Source: JADLHS01 sp964561105
GTDB taxonomy: Bacteria; Verrucomicrobiota; Verrucomicrobiia; Limisphaerales; JADLHS01
Assembly (NCBI GenBank): GCA_964561105.1
Contig: CAZLOH010000032.1
Location: forward strand, 1 to 64,000
Reading direction: 5' to 3'
Length of the DNA: 64,000 nt
Positions 32,561 through 40,568 of the stretch are shown piece by piece. Below the pieces are notes generated by a model that was not told the origin of the DNA, did not search any database, and saw nothing but the letters and a program-made list of their open reading frames with translations. The first letter of the stretch is position 1, and the number at the start of each line of letters is the position of its first letter. The position numbers and the translations under genes were made by a program.

Positions 32561-32588
32561 TTGACATGGTAGTGATTTGCTTTAGCCT
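32561..32588 (+). promoter_or_regulatory. Possible promoter of the DUF2061 gene
   Basis: TTGACA at 32561-32566 matches the -35 consensus exactly; the best -10 candidate is TAGCCT at 32583-32588 (16-base spacer), which is weak. The spacer contains TAGTGATTTGC, similar to the TAGTGATTAGC in the divergent promoter. A weak -10 is compatible with regulation by the adjacent Rrf2-family protein. Confidence 0.4.
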
Positions 32589-32618
32589 AGCGGACACTCG
32601 GCCAATGAGCTTGCTACC

Positions 32619-32846
32619 ATGAGAGACAAACATTATCGCAGTGTCGTGAAGGCTTTGTCCTGGCGCGTCACCGGCACCGTGGACACGATTCTAGTTTCCT
32701 ACCTGGTGACCGGAAAAATCAAGCTGGCCATGTCCATTGGTTTTGTCGAACTGTTCACCAAGGTGGTGTTGTACTACGGGCACGAGCGGGTGTGGGATCG
32801 CATCTCCTTTGGCCGAGCCAAGCCGAGCCGGGATTACGAAATATGA
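32619..32846 (+). CDS. DUF2061-family small membrane protein
   Basis: The 75-residue protein has the family pattern RSVVKALSWRVTGTVDTILV, then YLVTGKIKLAMSIGFVELFT and KVVLYYGHERVW, with two short membrane helices. DUF2061 proteins are often encoded near sulfate assimilation or cysteine metabolism genes, but their function is not established. The gene is divergent from the Rrf2-family regulator and is its likely target. Confidence 0.88.
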   Translation: MRDKHYRSVVKALSWRVTGTVDTILVSYLVTGKIKLAMSIGFVELFTKVVLYYGHERVWDRISFGRAKPSRDYEI

Positions 32847-32918
32847 GCACGAACGGGAGGCGACACGGCGGATGGCGAAACGGAAGACATCCAATTCTCA
32901 AGCCGGGTTCACTCTGTC

Positions 32919-33782
32919 CTACGCTCCGGTGACTCCTTGCAAATAGGCGAAGATCAACTCGGGCAGGTCGTCGCTGTAGCCCCCTTCGAGCAGGCTGAAC
33001 ATCGGCAACCCGAGCTTGCCCAGTTCCGAGCCGAGCCAGTGGAAATCCTCGGCCTCCAACGAACCCTGTGCCAGCGGGTCGTGGGCATACGCATCGAATC
33101 CGGCGGACACGCCGATGAGGTCCGGTTGGAACCGCTGCAGATCCGCCAACGCGTGGGCGAGGATTTTCCGGTACGACGCCCGCGGGCTGCGCGGGGCGAC
33201 GGGATAGTTGAAACAATTCTCGCCCACATTGGTCGCGCCGGTGCCGGGGTAGCAGGGAAATTCGTGAATTGAGAAGAACGCCATGCCGGGCTGGTTCAGC
33301 AAAATATCCTCGGTGCCGTTGCCGTGATGCACGTCGAAGTCGAACACGGCCACGCGCCGAACGCCGCCGGCCCGGGCTGCCAGCGCCGCGATGGCGACGT
33401 TGTTTAGGTAGCAAAAGCCCATGACCTGATTGCGCGTGGCATGGTGGCCCGGCGGGCGCATGAGACTGAAAACGGCTTCCCCCCGGCGGGCGTCATCCAG
33501 CGCCAGCAGCGCGGCACCCGCCGCGTTCCGCGCCAGGGCTTCGATGTTTGGAAAGTAGGCGGTATCGGGGTCGAAATCTTCGGGGATGCGCAGTCGGGCA
33601 ATGTGTTCGGGGGTATGGGCGCGAAGGATGTTTTCGTCGGTCGCGGGTGAAGGGGTTGCGTACTTGATGCACAAGTCCGACTGCTCGCGCAATTTTTCCA
33701 AGGTCAGCGAAATCCGCGTGGGTCGCTCGGGATGACCCTGGCTGTGGTAGTCGGTGCAACTGGGGTCGGTAATGATTTTCAC
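32919..33782 (-). CDS. Histone deacetylase-like amidohydrolase
   Basis: The 287-residue protein belongs to the arginase/deacetylase fold (AcuC/HDAC-like family). Zinc-site residues appear in FDFDVHHGNGTED (D150, H152) and in a later GVSAGFDAYAHD Asp; RPPGHHATR supplies the catalytic His pair H113/H114; LLEGGYSDD contributes the C-terminal Gly-Gly-Tyr. It probably deacetylates a small molecule such as a polyamine, or an acetylated protein. The gene is monocistronic on the minus strand, between the DUF2061 gene and the arabinofuranosidase. Confidence 0.9.
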   Translation of the reverse strand: MKIITDPSCTDYHSQGHPERPTRISLTLEKLREQSDLCIKYATPSPATDENILRAHTPEHIARLRIPEDFDPDTAYFPNIEALARNAAGAALLALDDARRGEAVFSLMRPPGHHATRNQVMGFCYLNNVAIAALAARAGGVRRVAVFDFDVHHGNGTEDILLNQPGMAFFSIHEFPCYPGTGATNVGENCFNYPVAPRSPRASYRKILAHALADLQRFQPDLIGVSAGFDAYAHDPLAQGSLEAEDFHWLGSELGKLGLPMFSLLEGGYSDDLPELIFAYLQGVTGA

Positions 33783-33936
33783 CGCCGAGATTGAAGCACG
33801 AACGACCCGGCGTGGTCACGCAATACTTCGCGCGTGCGAAAGAGGCAAGCGGTGCTGGACGGACCGTAAATCGGCATTGCATCAGCGAAGCAATTGACCC
33901 CAAGCTTTGCGCGAACTCAAAGACGGGCGCGAAACC

Positions 33937-35490
33937 ATGAAGGCAACTCCATCAATGTTTGTGATGCTGTTGAGTCTGGCGGTGGTCCTCCAGGCCAGCG
34001 CAGCGGAGAACAAACTTGTCATCCATGCCGACCGGGGCGAGGTGACGATCAACAAGAACATTTACGGCCAGTTTTCCGAACACCTCGGGCGGTGCATCTA
34101 CGAAGGCATCTGGGTGGGGGAGGACAGTCCCATTCCCAACACGCGTGGCATCCGCAATGACGTGGTGGCGGCGCTCAAACGAATCAAAGTGCCCGCCCTG
34201 CGCTGGCCGGGCGGTTGTTTTGCGGACGAATATCATTGGAAGGACGGCATCGGGCCGCGCGCGAAACGTCCGTCCATCATCAACACCCACTGGGGCGGCG
34301 TGGTGGAGAACAATCATTTTGGCACGCACGAGTTCATGGATTTGTGCGAGCAGGCGGGCATCGAACCCGTCATCTGCGGCAACGTGGGCAGCGGCACGGT
34401 GCAGGAAATGATGGAGTGGGTGGAATATATGACCAGCGACGCGGACTCGCCCATGGCCAATCTCCGTCGGCAGAATGGCCGTGACAAGCCGTGGAAGCTG
34501 CGTTACTTCGCGGTGGGTAATGAGAGCTGGGGTTGCGGCGGCAACATGCGGCCCGAGTACTACGCCGACGTCTTCCGGCGATACAACACGTTCATCAAGA
34601 ATTATTCGGGTAACCGGATTTACCGGGTGGCTTGTGGAGCGAGCGACGACGATTATCAGTGGACGGAAGTGCTCATGGCCAATGCGGCCCGGCAGATGAA
34701 CGGACTGTCGTTGCATCACTACAGCCTGCCCACCGGCAGTTGGAGTGGTCGCAAGGGTTCGGCGACGGACTACCAGGAGGATCAATGGTTTTCCACCCTG
34801 CGCAATGCGTCGCGCATGGAAACGCTGGTCGCCAAACACTCCGCGATCATGGATAAGCACGATCCGCAAAAGCGGGTGGGCTTGATCGTGGACGAATGGG
34901 GCGCGTGGTACGATGTCGAGCCGGGAACGAATCCGGGTTTCCTCTACCAGCAAAGCACGATGCGCGACGCGCTGGTGGCCGGGATCACGCTCAACATTTT
35001 CAACAATCACGCCGACCGGGTGAAGATGGCCAACATCGCCCAGTTGGTGAACGTGTTGCAGGCCATCATCCTCACCGACCAGGAGAAAATGCTCCTGACG
35101 CCGACGTATTACGTGTTCGAGCTGTTCCGGACGCATCAGGACGCGACGTTGCTGCCGAGTGAACTGGAGGATTGCGCGGATTACAAATTCGGTGACCAAC
35201 GGCTGCCGACGGTGAGCGCCTCGGCGTCCAGGGGGAAGGACGGCAAGATTACGGTCACGTTGTGCAATTTGAATCCCAACTCGGCGGTGGAGCTGGTCAC
35301 CGACTTGCGGGGCGCGAAGGTTACGCGGATCACCGGGCGCGTGCTGACGGCGGAAAGCATCCGGGCGCACAACACCTTTGCCAAGCCCGACCTGATCCAG
35401 CCGGTCGTCTTCTCCGACTTCAAGGTCAGTTCGGGCGGCTTCACGGTGCGGCTTCCGGCAAAATCCGTGGTGGCGCTGGCGGTGGAGTAA
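33937..35490 (+). CDS. GH51 alpha-L-arabinofuranosidase, exported
   Basis: The 517-residue protein is a glycoside hydrolase family 51 enzyme that removes terminal arabinofuranose from plant polysaccharides. After a signal peptide (cleavage after ASA near residue 23) it shows the GH51 motifs NIYGQFSEHLGRCIYEGIWV, LRWPGGCFADEYHWKDGIGP, the acid/base E196 in YFAVGNESWG, the nucleophile E320 in IVDEWGAWYD, and the C-terminal beta-sandwich. I chose the ATG at 33937, which starts the signal peptide; an upstream in-frame start at 33907 adds ten charged residues. It is followed by the PHP phosphatase. Confidence 0.93.
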   Translation: MKATPSMFVMLLSLAVVLQASAAENKLVIHADRGEVTINKNIYGQFSEHLGRCIYEGIWVGEDSPIPNTRGIRNDVVAALKRIKVPALRWPGGCFADEYHWKDGIGPRAKRPSIINTHWGGVVENNHFGTHEFMDLCEQAGIEPVICGNVGSGTVQEMMEWVEYMTSDADSPMANLRRQNGRDKPWKLRYFAVGNESWGCGGNMRPEYYADVFRRYNTFIKNYSGNRIYRVACGASDDDYQWTEVLMANAARQMNGLSLHHYSLPTGSWSGRKGSATDYQEDQWFSTLRNASRMETLVAKHSAIMDKHDPQKRVGLIVDEWGAWYDVEPGTNPGFLYQQSTMRDALVAGITLNIFNNHADRVKMANIAQLVNVLQAIILTDQEKMLLTPTYYVFELFRTHQDATLLPSELEDCADYKFGDQRLPTVSASASRGKDGKITVTLCNLNPNSAVELVTDLRGAKVTRITGRVLTAESIRAHNTFAKPDLIQPVVFSDFKVSSGGFTVRLPAKSVVALAVE

Positions 35491-35560
35491 CGCGCATTTT
35501 CCATCCCGGGGGCGATGTTTTGATTCGACACCGGGCGCCCGGCTTTCGACACTACGCTTC

Positions 35561-36361
35561 GTGAAGTTGCCGCCGGATTATCACATGCACACGCCGCTTT
35601 GCCGCCACGCCAGCGGCGAACCGGTGGAGTACGCGCGCCGCGCGCTGGAGCTGGGTTTCACCGAAATCGGCTTCTCGGATCACTCGCCGATGACGCGGGA
35701 TGACTTCGACGAATGGCGCATGTTCAACCACCAGCTTGACGAATACGTGGCAAAGGTCCGCCACGCCCAACGCGAATTTCCCCAACTCACCATCCGGCTC
35801 GCGCTGGAAGTGGATTATCTGCCCGGCCACGAAGATTGGATTCGCGACCTGGCGGCGCGGCATCCGTGGGATTATTTCATCGGATCGGTGCATTATATCT
35901 CGGACTCCTGGGACATTGATAATCCGAACAAGGTGTCGCAGTGGAAAAATCAGGACACGTTCGAGGTCTGGTCGGTTTATTTCGAGCGGCTGACCCGGGC
36001 GGCCGAGTCCGGCTTGTTTGAAATTATAGGTCACGCCGATCTGCCGAAAAAGTTCGGGCATCGTCCCAGCCGTGATTGCACACCGCTCTACGAACGCTTC
36101 CTCACCGCCGCCAAGGCGCACAATTGCGCGATTGAATTAAACACCGCCGGCCTGCGCAAGGATTGTCAGGAGATTTATCCCAGCTGCGGCATTCTTGAGT
36201 TGGCGTGGCAAAAGGGCGTGCCGATCACGTTTGGCTCGGATGCGCACAAACCGGCGGAGGTGGGAATGAACTTTGCCGAAGCCATCCAGCTCGCCCGGAG
36301 CGTTGGCTACCAGGAATGTTGGAAACTGGCGGGTCGAAAACGGGAAACCATTTCCTTCTGA
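35561..36361 (+). CDS. PHP-domain histidinol-phosphatase-like protein
   Basis: The 266-residue protein has the PHP metallophosphoesterase motifs: DYHMHTPLCRHA with H8 and H10, EIGFSDHSPM, LALEVDYLPG, FIGSVHYIS, EIIGHADLPKKFG and TFGSDAHKPAEVG. These supply metal ligands for a trinuclear site. The closest family is HisJ/HisK (histidinol phosphatase), the usual annotation, but related PHP proteins act on other phosphate esters, so the function is not settled. The start codon is GTG at 35561, directly before the first motif; no upstream ATG is available. Confidence 0.87.
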   Translation: MKLPPDYHMHTPLCRHASGEPVEYARRALELGFTEIGFSDHSPMTRDDFDEWRMFNHQLDEYVAKVRHAQREFPQLTIRLALEVDYLPGHEDWIRDLAARHPWDYFIGSVHYISDSWDIDNPNKVSQWKNQDTFEVWSVYFERLTRAAESGLFEIIGHADLPKKFGHRPSRDCTPLYERFLTAAKAHNCAIELNTAGLRKDCQEIYPSCGILELAWQKGVPITFGSDAHKPAEVGMNFAEAIQLARSVGYQECWKLAGRKRETISF

Positions 36362-36436
36362 TTCACCAGCCGCGCGGGAAGTCGTTGTTTCAACTGGTGC
36401 GCGCGCGACGTGCGGCCTCATTTTTCCAATTCGGCC

Positions 36437-37777
36437 TTACGTCATTTCCAGTCCACGCATGGTGCCGGTGGCGGAAGCGAACCGGTCGGTTTCCAGGCCC
36501 ATCCGTTGCAGCATCGAGACGAAGAGGTTGGGCAGGGGGTAATTGTGCTGCCGATCGAATGCGAGATGCTGGCCGTGTTGGAAACCGCCGCCCGCGAAGA
36601 TGGTCGGCATGTTCGTGGTGACGTGCGTGTTCGCGTTGCCCAGGTTGGAGCCGTAAAGAATCATGGTGCGATCAAGCAACGGCTCGCCTTCCTCTGACAC
36701 CGCCTTGAGCTGGGCCAACAGATCCGCCAGCAGCTTCATGTGCCATTCGTCAATGGCGGTCAACTGCGCGAGTTTTTCCTTCGACTTGCCGTGGTGCGAA
36801 AGATTGTGGTAGCCGTCGCTGGTTTTCACATCACCGAACTCGATGGCGGGAGAATTCACGCTGTCCAGCAGCAGGGAAATGGAGCGGGTGGAATCCGTCT
36901 CGAAGGCGAGGCGCGCCATGTCGTACATCAGCTTGACTTTGTCCATGTAAGCCTTCGGGTCGGTCAGGTCGAGCGGCATGGGCGCGCTGACCTTGGGCTT
37001 GGGTTTGCTTTCCCATTCGCGGGACATCTGCATCCGTTGCTCCAGATCCCGGACGCTGGTGAAGTATTGATCCAGCCGGTCGCGGTCGCGTGCGCCCAGG
37101 TTGCGCTGCAACGACTTCGCCTGTCCCGCCACGGCGTCGAGGATGCTCTGGCCCATTTCCAGTTTCCGTTCCTGGGCGGCGGTTTCCGCCGGGGTGCCCT
37201 GCAAAAACATCCGGGCGTAAACGTCCGCCGCTTTTTCTTCACACGGAATCAGCACGCCCGAACCGGTCCAGGACAGACTGCGCACGCCTTGTTGCACGTT
37301 CACGCCCAGCGTGAGCGACGGGAACCGTGTGAGATGGCCGATGCGCTCGCCGATGTATTGATCGAGGGAAATGGTGTTGTGAAAACCCGCGCTGCCCGGG
37401 TGGGGCGCGGCCGTGAGAAAACAATTGTCCGCCGGATGTCCGCCATCCACATCCGGATGCGACACGCCACTGAGAACGGTGAAGTCCGCTTGATGCGCCT
37501 GGAGCACTTCGAGGTAGGGCGACAGCGTGTAATTTCGCCCGGCGTCCTGTGGGAAGAATTGGTCCGGCAACAAACCCAGATTGTTGCAAATGCCAAACAT
37601 GCGGCGCGGCTTGCCGCCGGGGGTGCGGCCGGCCGCGAGCTGCGCAGCGGCAGACGCAAAGACTGGACTCATGGCATCCAGCAACGGCAGCGAAAGCAGA
37701 ATGCCCGCCCCGCGCAGGAACTTGCGGCGGGACAGTGCCGGGCGGGTGGCAATGAAGGGCGTGTTCAGAGTTTTCAT
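36437..37777 (-). CDS. DUF1552 secreted protein
   Basis: The 446-residue protein carries a Tat signal (LSRRKFLRGAGILLSLPLLD) and matches DUF1552, an abundant family of unknown function in Planctomycetota and Verrucomicrobiota. Typical segments are RTPGGKPRRMFGICNNLGLL, LSGVSHPDVDGGHPADNCFL, SWTGSGVLIPCEEKAADVYA and NLSHHGKSKEKLAQLTAIDE. It is encoded directly after the DUF1592-family cytochrome-like protein; the two almost always occur as a pair and are probably expressed together. The family resembles DUF1501/sulfatase-like exported enzymes in fold. Confidence 0.9.
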   Translation of the reverse strand: MKTLNTPFIATRPALSRRKFLRGAGILLSLPLLDAMSPVFASAAAQLAAGRTPGGKPRRMFGICNNLGLLPDQFFPQDAGRNYTLSPYLEVLQAHQADFTVLSGVSHPDVDGGHPADNCFLTAAPHPGSAGFHNTISLDQYIGERIGHLTRFPSLTLGVNVQQGVRSLSWTGSGVLIPCEEKAADVYARMFLQGTPAETAAQERKLEMGQSILDAVAGQAKSLQRNLGARDRDRLDQYFTSVRDLEQRMQMSREWESKPKPKVSAPMPLDLTDPKAYMDKVKLMYDMARLAFETDSTRSISLLLDSVNSPAIEFGDVKTSDGYHNLSHHGKSKEKLAQLTAIDEWHMKLLADLLAQLKAVSEEGEPLLDRTMILYGSNLGNANTHVTTNMPTIFAGGGFQHGQHLAFDRQHNYPLPNLFVSMLQRMGLETDRFASATGTMRGLEMT

Positions 37778-37814
37778 AGCGTGGCGGACGGGTTACTTTA
37801 TCACTCTTTCCAAG

Positions 37815-40436
37815 TCATTTCTGCAAGAACAATTCACTTTGAACGATCTCGTGAATCAGCGTGCGGACGCCGTACTGGCTGGCACGGGCGCGGTCCAAAA
37901 TCCGTTCGATGGCTGCACGATCGGAGAAGCGGATCGGCGCGCCGGTGGCGTAAATGGTCAGTTGCCGGGCGAGGTTGCGGGCGAGCTGGCGTTCGTCGGT
38001 GAGCAGGAGCGCCTTCAATTCCCGAACGTCATGGAACGTCCGGCCGTCCGGCAGCTCGCCGCTCGCATCCACGGGCAGCGCGTAGTGGAATTCAAATCGT
38101 TGTCCGCTCTTGGCAATGCCTTGCGCCAGTTCACCGCCCGCTTCCGAACGATAGCGCTCGCGCCAGCCGCCCATGACGTCGAAGTTTTCCAAGGCGAAAC
38201 CGGCCGGGTCAATTTTGACATGGCACACGGCGCAGGCAGGCTCGTGGCGGTGCTTGTCGAGCTGCTGGCGAATCGTGACCGCGCCGCGGATGTCTGGTTC
38301 GAGGGCGCGCACGTTGGCCGGCGGCGGCGGAGTTTTCTCACCCAGGATGCGTTCCATGATCCAGACGCCGCGCAGCACGGGCGAGGTGGTGGTGCCGTTC
38401 GCGGTGACCTTGAGCACGGCGGCCTGGGTCATCAGCCCGCCGCGTACGCTGTCCTTGGGCAGCGCTGTCCGACGCAATGCAACGCCCTGAACCGGCGGCA
38501 AACCGTAGTGTTGGGCGAGGCGCTCATTGAGCATGGTGAAATCGGAGGCCACGACGTCGCGGGCAGGCAGATCGTCCCGCACCAGTTCGGCGAAGTACAG
38601 CCGTGTCTCTGCCAGCGCGGATTCTTCGAGCAGGTCATCGAGGTAGTAATCCGAATACAGGTTGGCGTCGGGCGCGGTGGCAGTGATTTTCCGCAGGTCG
38701 AGCCAGTAGTCGAGGAAGGCATTCACGAACCGTTCCGACTTCGGATCGTTCAGAAGCCGCTCGGTCTGGGCGTGCAGCACAGCCGGCTGGTGTAACTCAT
38801 GTTTTTGCGCGCAGCGACGGAGTTCGTCGTCGGGCGGGGAGTTCCAGAGGAAGAAGGCGAGGCGCGTGGCCAGGGCGTAGTCATCGAGTCGCCCGGGCTT
38901 TTCATCCAGATACAGGAACTCGGGCGAACAGAGCACGGCGGTGTAGGCGGCAATCATCGCCTCGGTAAAACTATTTCCGTTATCGAGCGCGGCGTTGACG
39001 ACCGGCAGGAATCGTTTCACTTCGGCCGGGTCGGTTGGCTGGCGATAGGCGTGTTGAATGAAGTTCTGAAGCAACCGTTCCGCGTCGGCCGTTGGATTTT
39101 GCGAAAGGATGTCCACGCCGGGCTGGGATTGAAACCGGCGACGCTTGCGCTTCGACGATTTGGCCTCCGGGTCGTTTACCGAGACGGCGTGATTCGTCAT
39201 CGGGAGGTTGCCGAAGAGAAGCTGGTGACCGGCGGGCGGCCATTGGTCGTAAATGGGACCTTCGACTTCGAGCCAGCGAAACACCACGCCCGGCTGGCCG
39301 TCTTTTTGCGCGAGCGGATTTTGCCAGCGACGCGCGCCGGGTCGGGAGCGGAACAAGCGACCGGCATCCGGGCGGATGATTTCGCCGGCCAGCAGCCAGA
39401 CATCCAGTTCATGCACGGCCGGATCGGGGGCGGCATCGAAGTCGCCGAGCTTGCGCAACTGGCGGGGCGGCGTTTCCGCCGTGATGGTCACGGGTTCATC
39501 GCGATGGCCGCGCGAGATGTCGTCCAGGTTCGGGATGAACCAGTCCTTGCCCTTGCCCGGACCCACCCAGACCGAGTAGGCGTTGAGGCGGAGTTTGTAG
39601 TGGCCGGCGACCGGGGCGCGAAACTGGTCGAACTCCGGTTCGATCGGTTCGTAGGCGCTGGCCACCACGCCCACGCCTTCCAGCTCGCGCAACTCCGCGT
39701 TCGTGCCGCCGACGGTGAGGGGCGCCGTGCCCCGGCGCACATCCGGTTGGCCCGCGAAGCCAAGCACCGGGAACGTGGCACGTTCGGGCGCGCTATTGAA
39801 TTCGTCGAACTTCATCGGACCGGTGAAACTGCCCTGGTCGCGCGCGTAATAGCGCTTCACGGTCGGCACCGGGCGCTCGCTCTGTTTCGCCACGACCTGA
39901 TGGAGCGCGTAATCCGCCGCGCCGAGATACCGGGCTAGTTGCACATGCGAAACGTCGAGGGCATCGCCGGACTTGTTGAACCGGTCGGCCTCGCCGTCTT
40001 CCGGCAACGAATTGCGCACCTGCAACCACGGCGCGTGCAATAGATCGCGCAGGGCGTTCTCGTATTCGTAACGATTCAGCCGGCGTCGTGTTGCGCGGCC
40101 TTCCTTGGCCAGCCGGGCATGCTCCACGGACACGAGCGCCGCGCCCAATGCGTTCGTGAATGTCTTCACCTCCGCCGCTTCCGGGCGTGGCTTCTTCTTG
40201 GGCGGCATTTCCCCTTTGGCAACGCGGTCATGGATGAGCACCCAGCGGGAAAAGTTGGTGGCCACCGTTGGCTCGAACTTGAAGGTGGTGAGGTCCAATC
40301 CGGCCTTGTCCGTGTCCGTATCGTGACATTCCACGCAATGTTGTTCGATGAATTTGCGGTCGGCCCGGGGCAGGCTGGCGGCCATCACGGGCAAGGTGCA
40401 GGCGAGCAACAACTGGAGACGGAGGTAAAGCTTCAT
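37815..40436 (-). CDS. DUF1587/DUF1592/DUF1588/DUF1585 protein with a cytochrome-like N-terminus
   Basis: The 873-residue protein has a signal peptide and a CxxCH motif (QHCVECHDTDTDKAG) near residue 34, consistent with a PSCyt1-type haem-binding domain. It then shows DUF1587 (RRRLNRYEYENALRDLLHAP), a carbohydrate-binding-like central region, DUF1595/DUF1592 (RRFQSQPGVDILSQNPTADA onward), DUF1588 (VLKVTANGTTTSPVLRGVWI) and DUF1585 at the C-terminus. The family is exported, abundant in Planctomycetota and Verrucomicrobiota, and of unproven function, probably a polysaccharide oxidising or degrading enzyme. It lies upstream of the DUF1552 gene by 37 bases and is its partner. Confidence 0.9.
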   Translation of the reverse strand: MKLYLRLQLLLACTLPVMAASLPRADRKFIEQHCVECHDTDTDKAGLDLTTFKFEPTVATNFSRWVLIHDRVAKGEMPPKKKPRPEAAEVKTFTNALGAALVSVEHARLAKEGRATRRRLNRYEYENALRDLLHAPWLQVRNSLPEDGEADRFNKSGDALDVSHVQLARYLGAADYALHQVVAKQSERPVPTVKRYYARDQGSFTGPMKFDEFNSAPERATFPVLGFAGQPDVRRGTAPLTVGGTNAELRELEGVGVVASAYEPIEPEFDQFRAPVAGHYKLRLNAYSVWVGPGKGKDWFIPNLDDISRGHRDEPVTITAETPPRQLRKLGDFDAAPDPAVHELDVWLLAGEIIRPDAGRLFRSRPGARRWQNPLAQKDGQPGVVFRWLEVEGPIYDQWPPAGHQLLFGNLPMTNHAVSVNDPEAKSSKRKRRRFQSQPGVDILSQNPTADAERLLQNFIQHAYRQPTDPAEVKRFLPVVNAALDNGNSFTEAMIAAYTAVLCSPEFLYLDEKPGRLDDYALATRLAFFLWNSPPDDELRRCAQKHELHQPAVLHAQTERLLNDPKSERFVNAFLDYWLDLRKITATAPDANLYSDYYLDDLLEESALAETRLYFAELVRDDLPARDVVASDFTMLNERLAQHYGLPPVQGVALRRTALPKDSVRGGLMTQAAVLKVTANGTTTSPVLRGVWIMERILGEKTPPPPANVRALEPDIRGAVTIRQQLDKHRHEPACAVCHVKIDPAGFALENFDVMGGWRERYRSEAGGELAQGIAKSGQRFEFHYALPVDASGELPDGRTFHDVRELKALLLTDERQLARNLARQLTIYATGAPIRFSDRAAIERILDRARASQYGVRTLIHEIVQSELFLQK

Positions 40437-40568
40437 GCCGGTGGCGGTTGGACATTCACAGGGCTGACCTCATTCAAAGCCTGACGGCGTGCAAAGTCAA
40501 TGCTGCGCTCGGCCCGGGCACGATCCCTTCCGGGCAATCCAACCAAACGGGCGCGCATTGATCCGCCG

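Noticed and set aside
32619..32846. Interpreting the DUF2061 gene as evidence for a local sulfate-assimilation operon
   Set aside because: No cysteine or sulfate genes lie nearby, so only a general family association can be stated.
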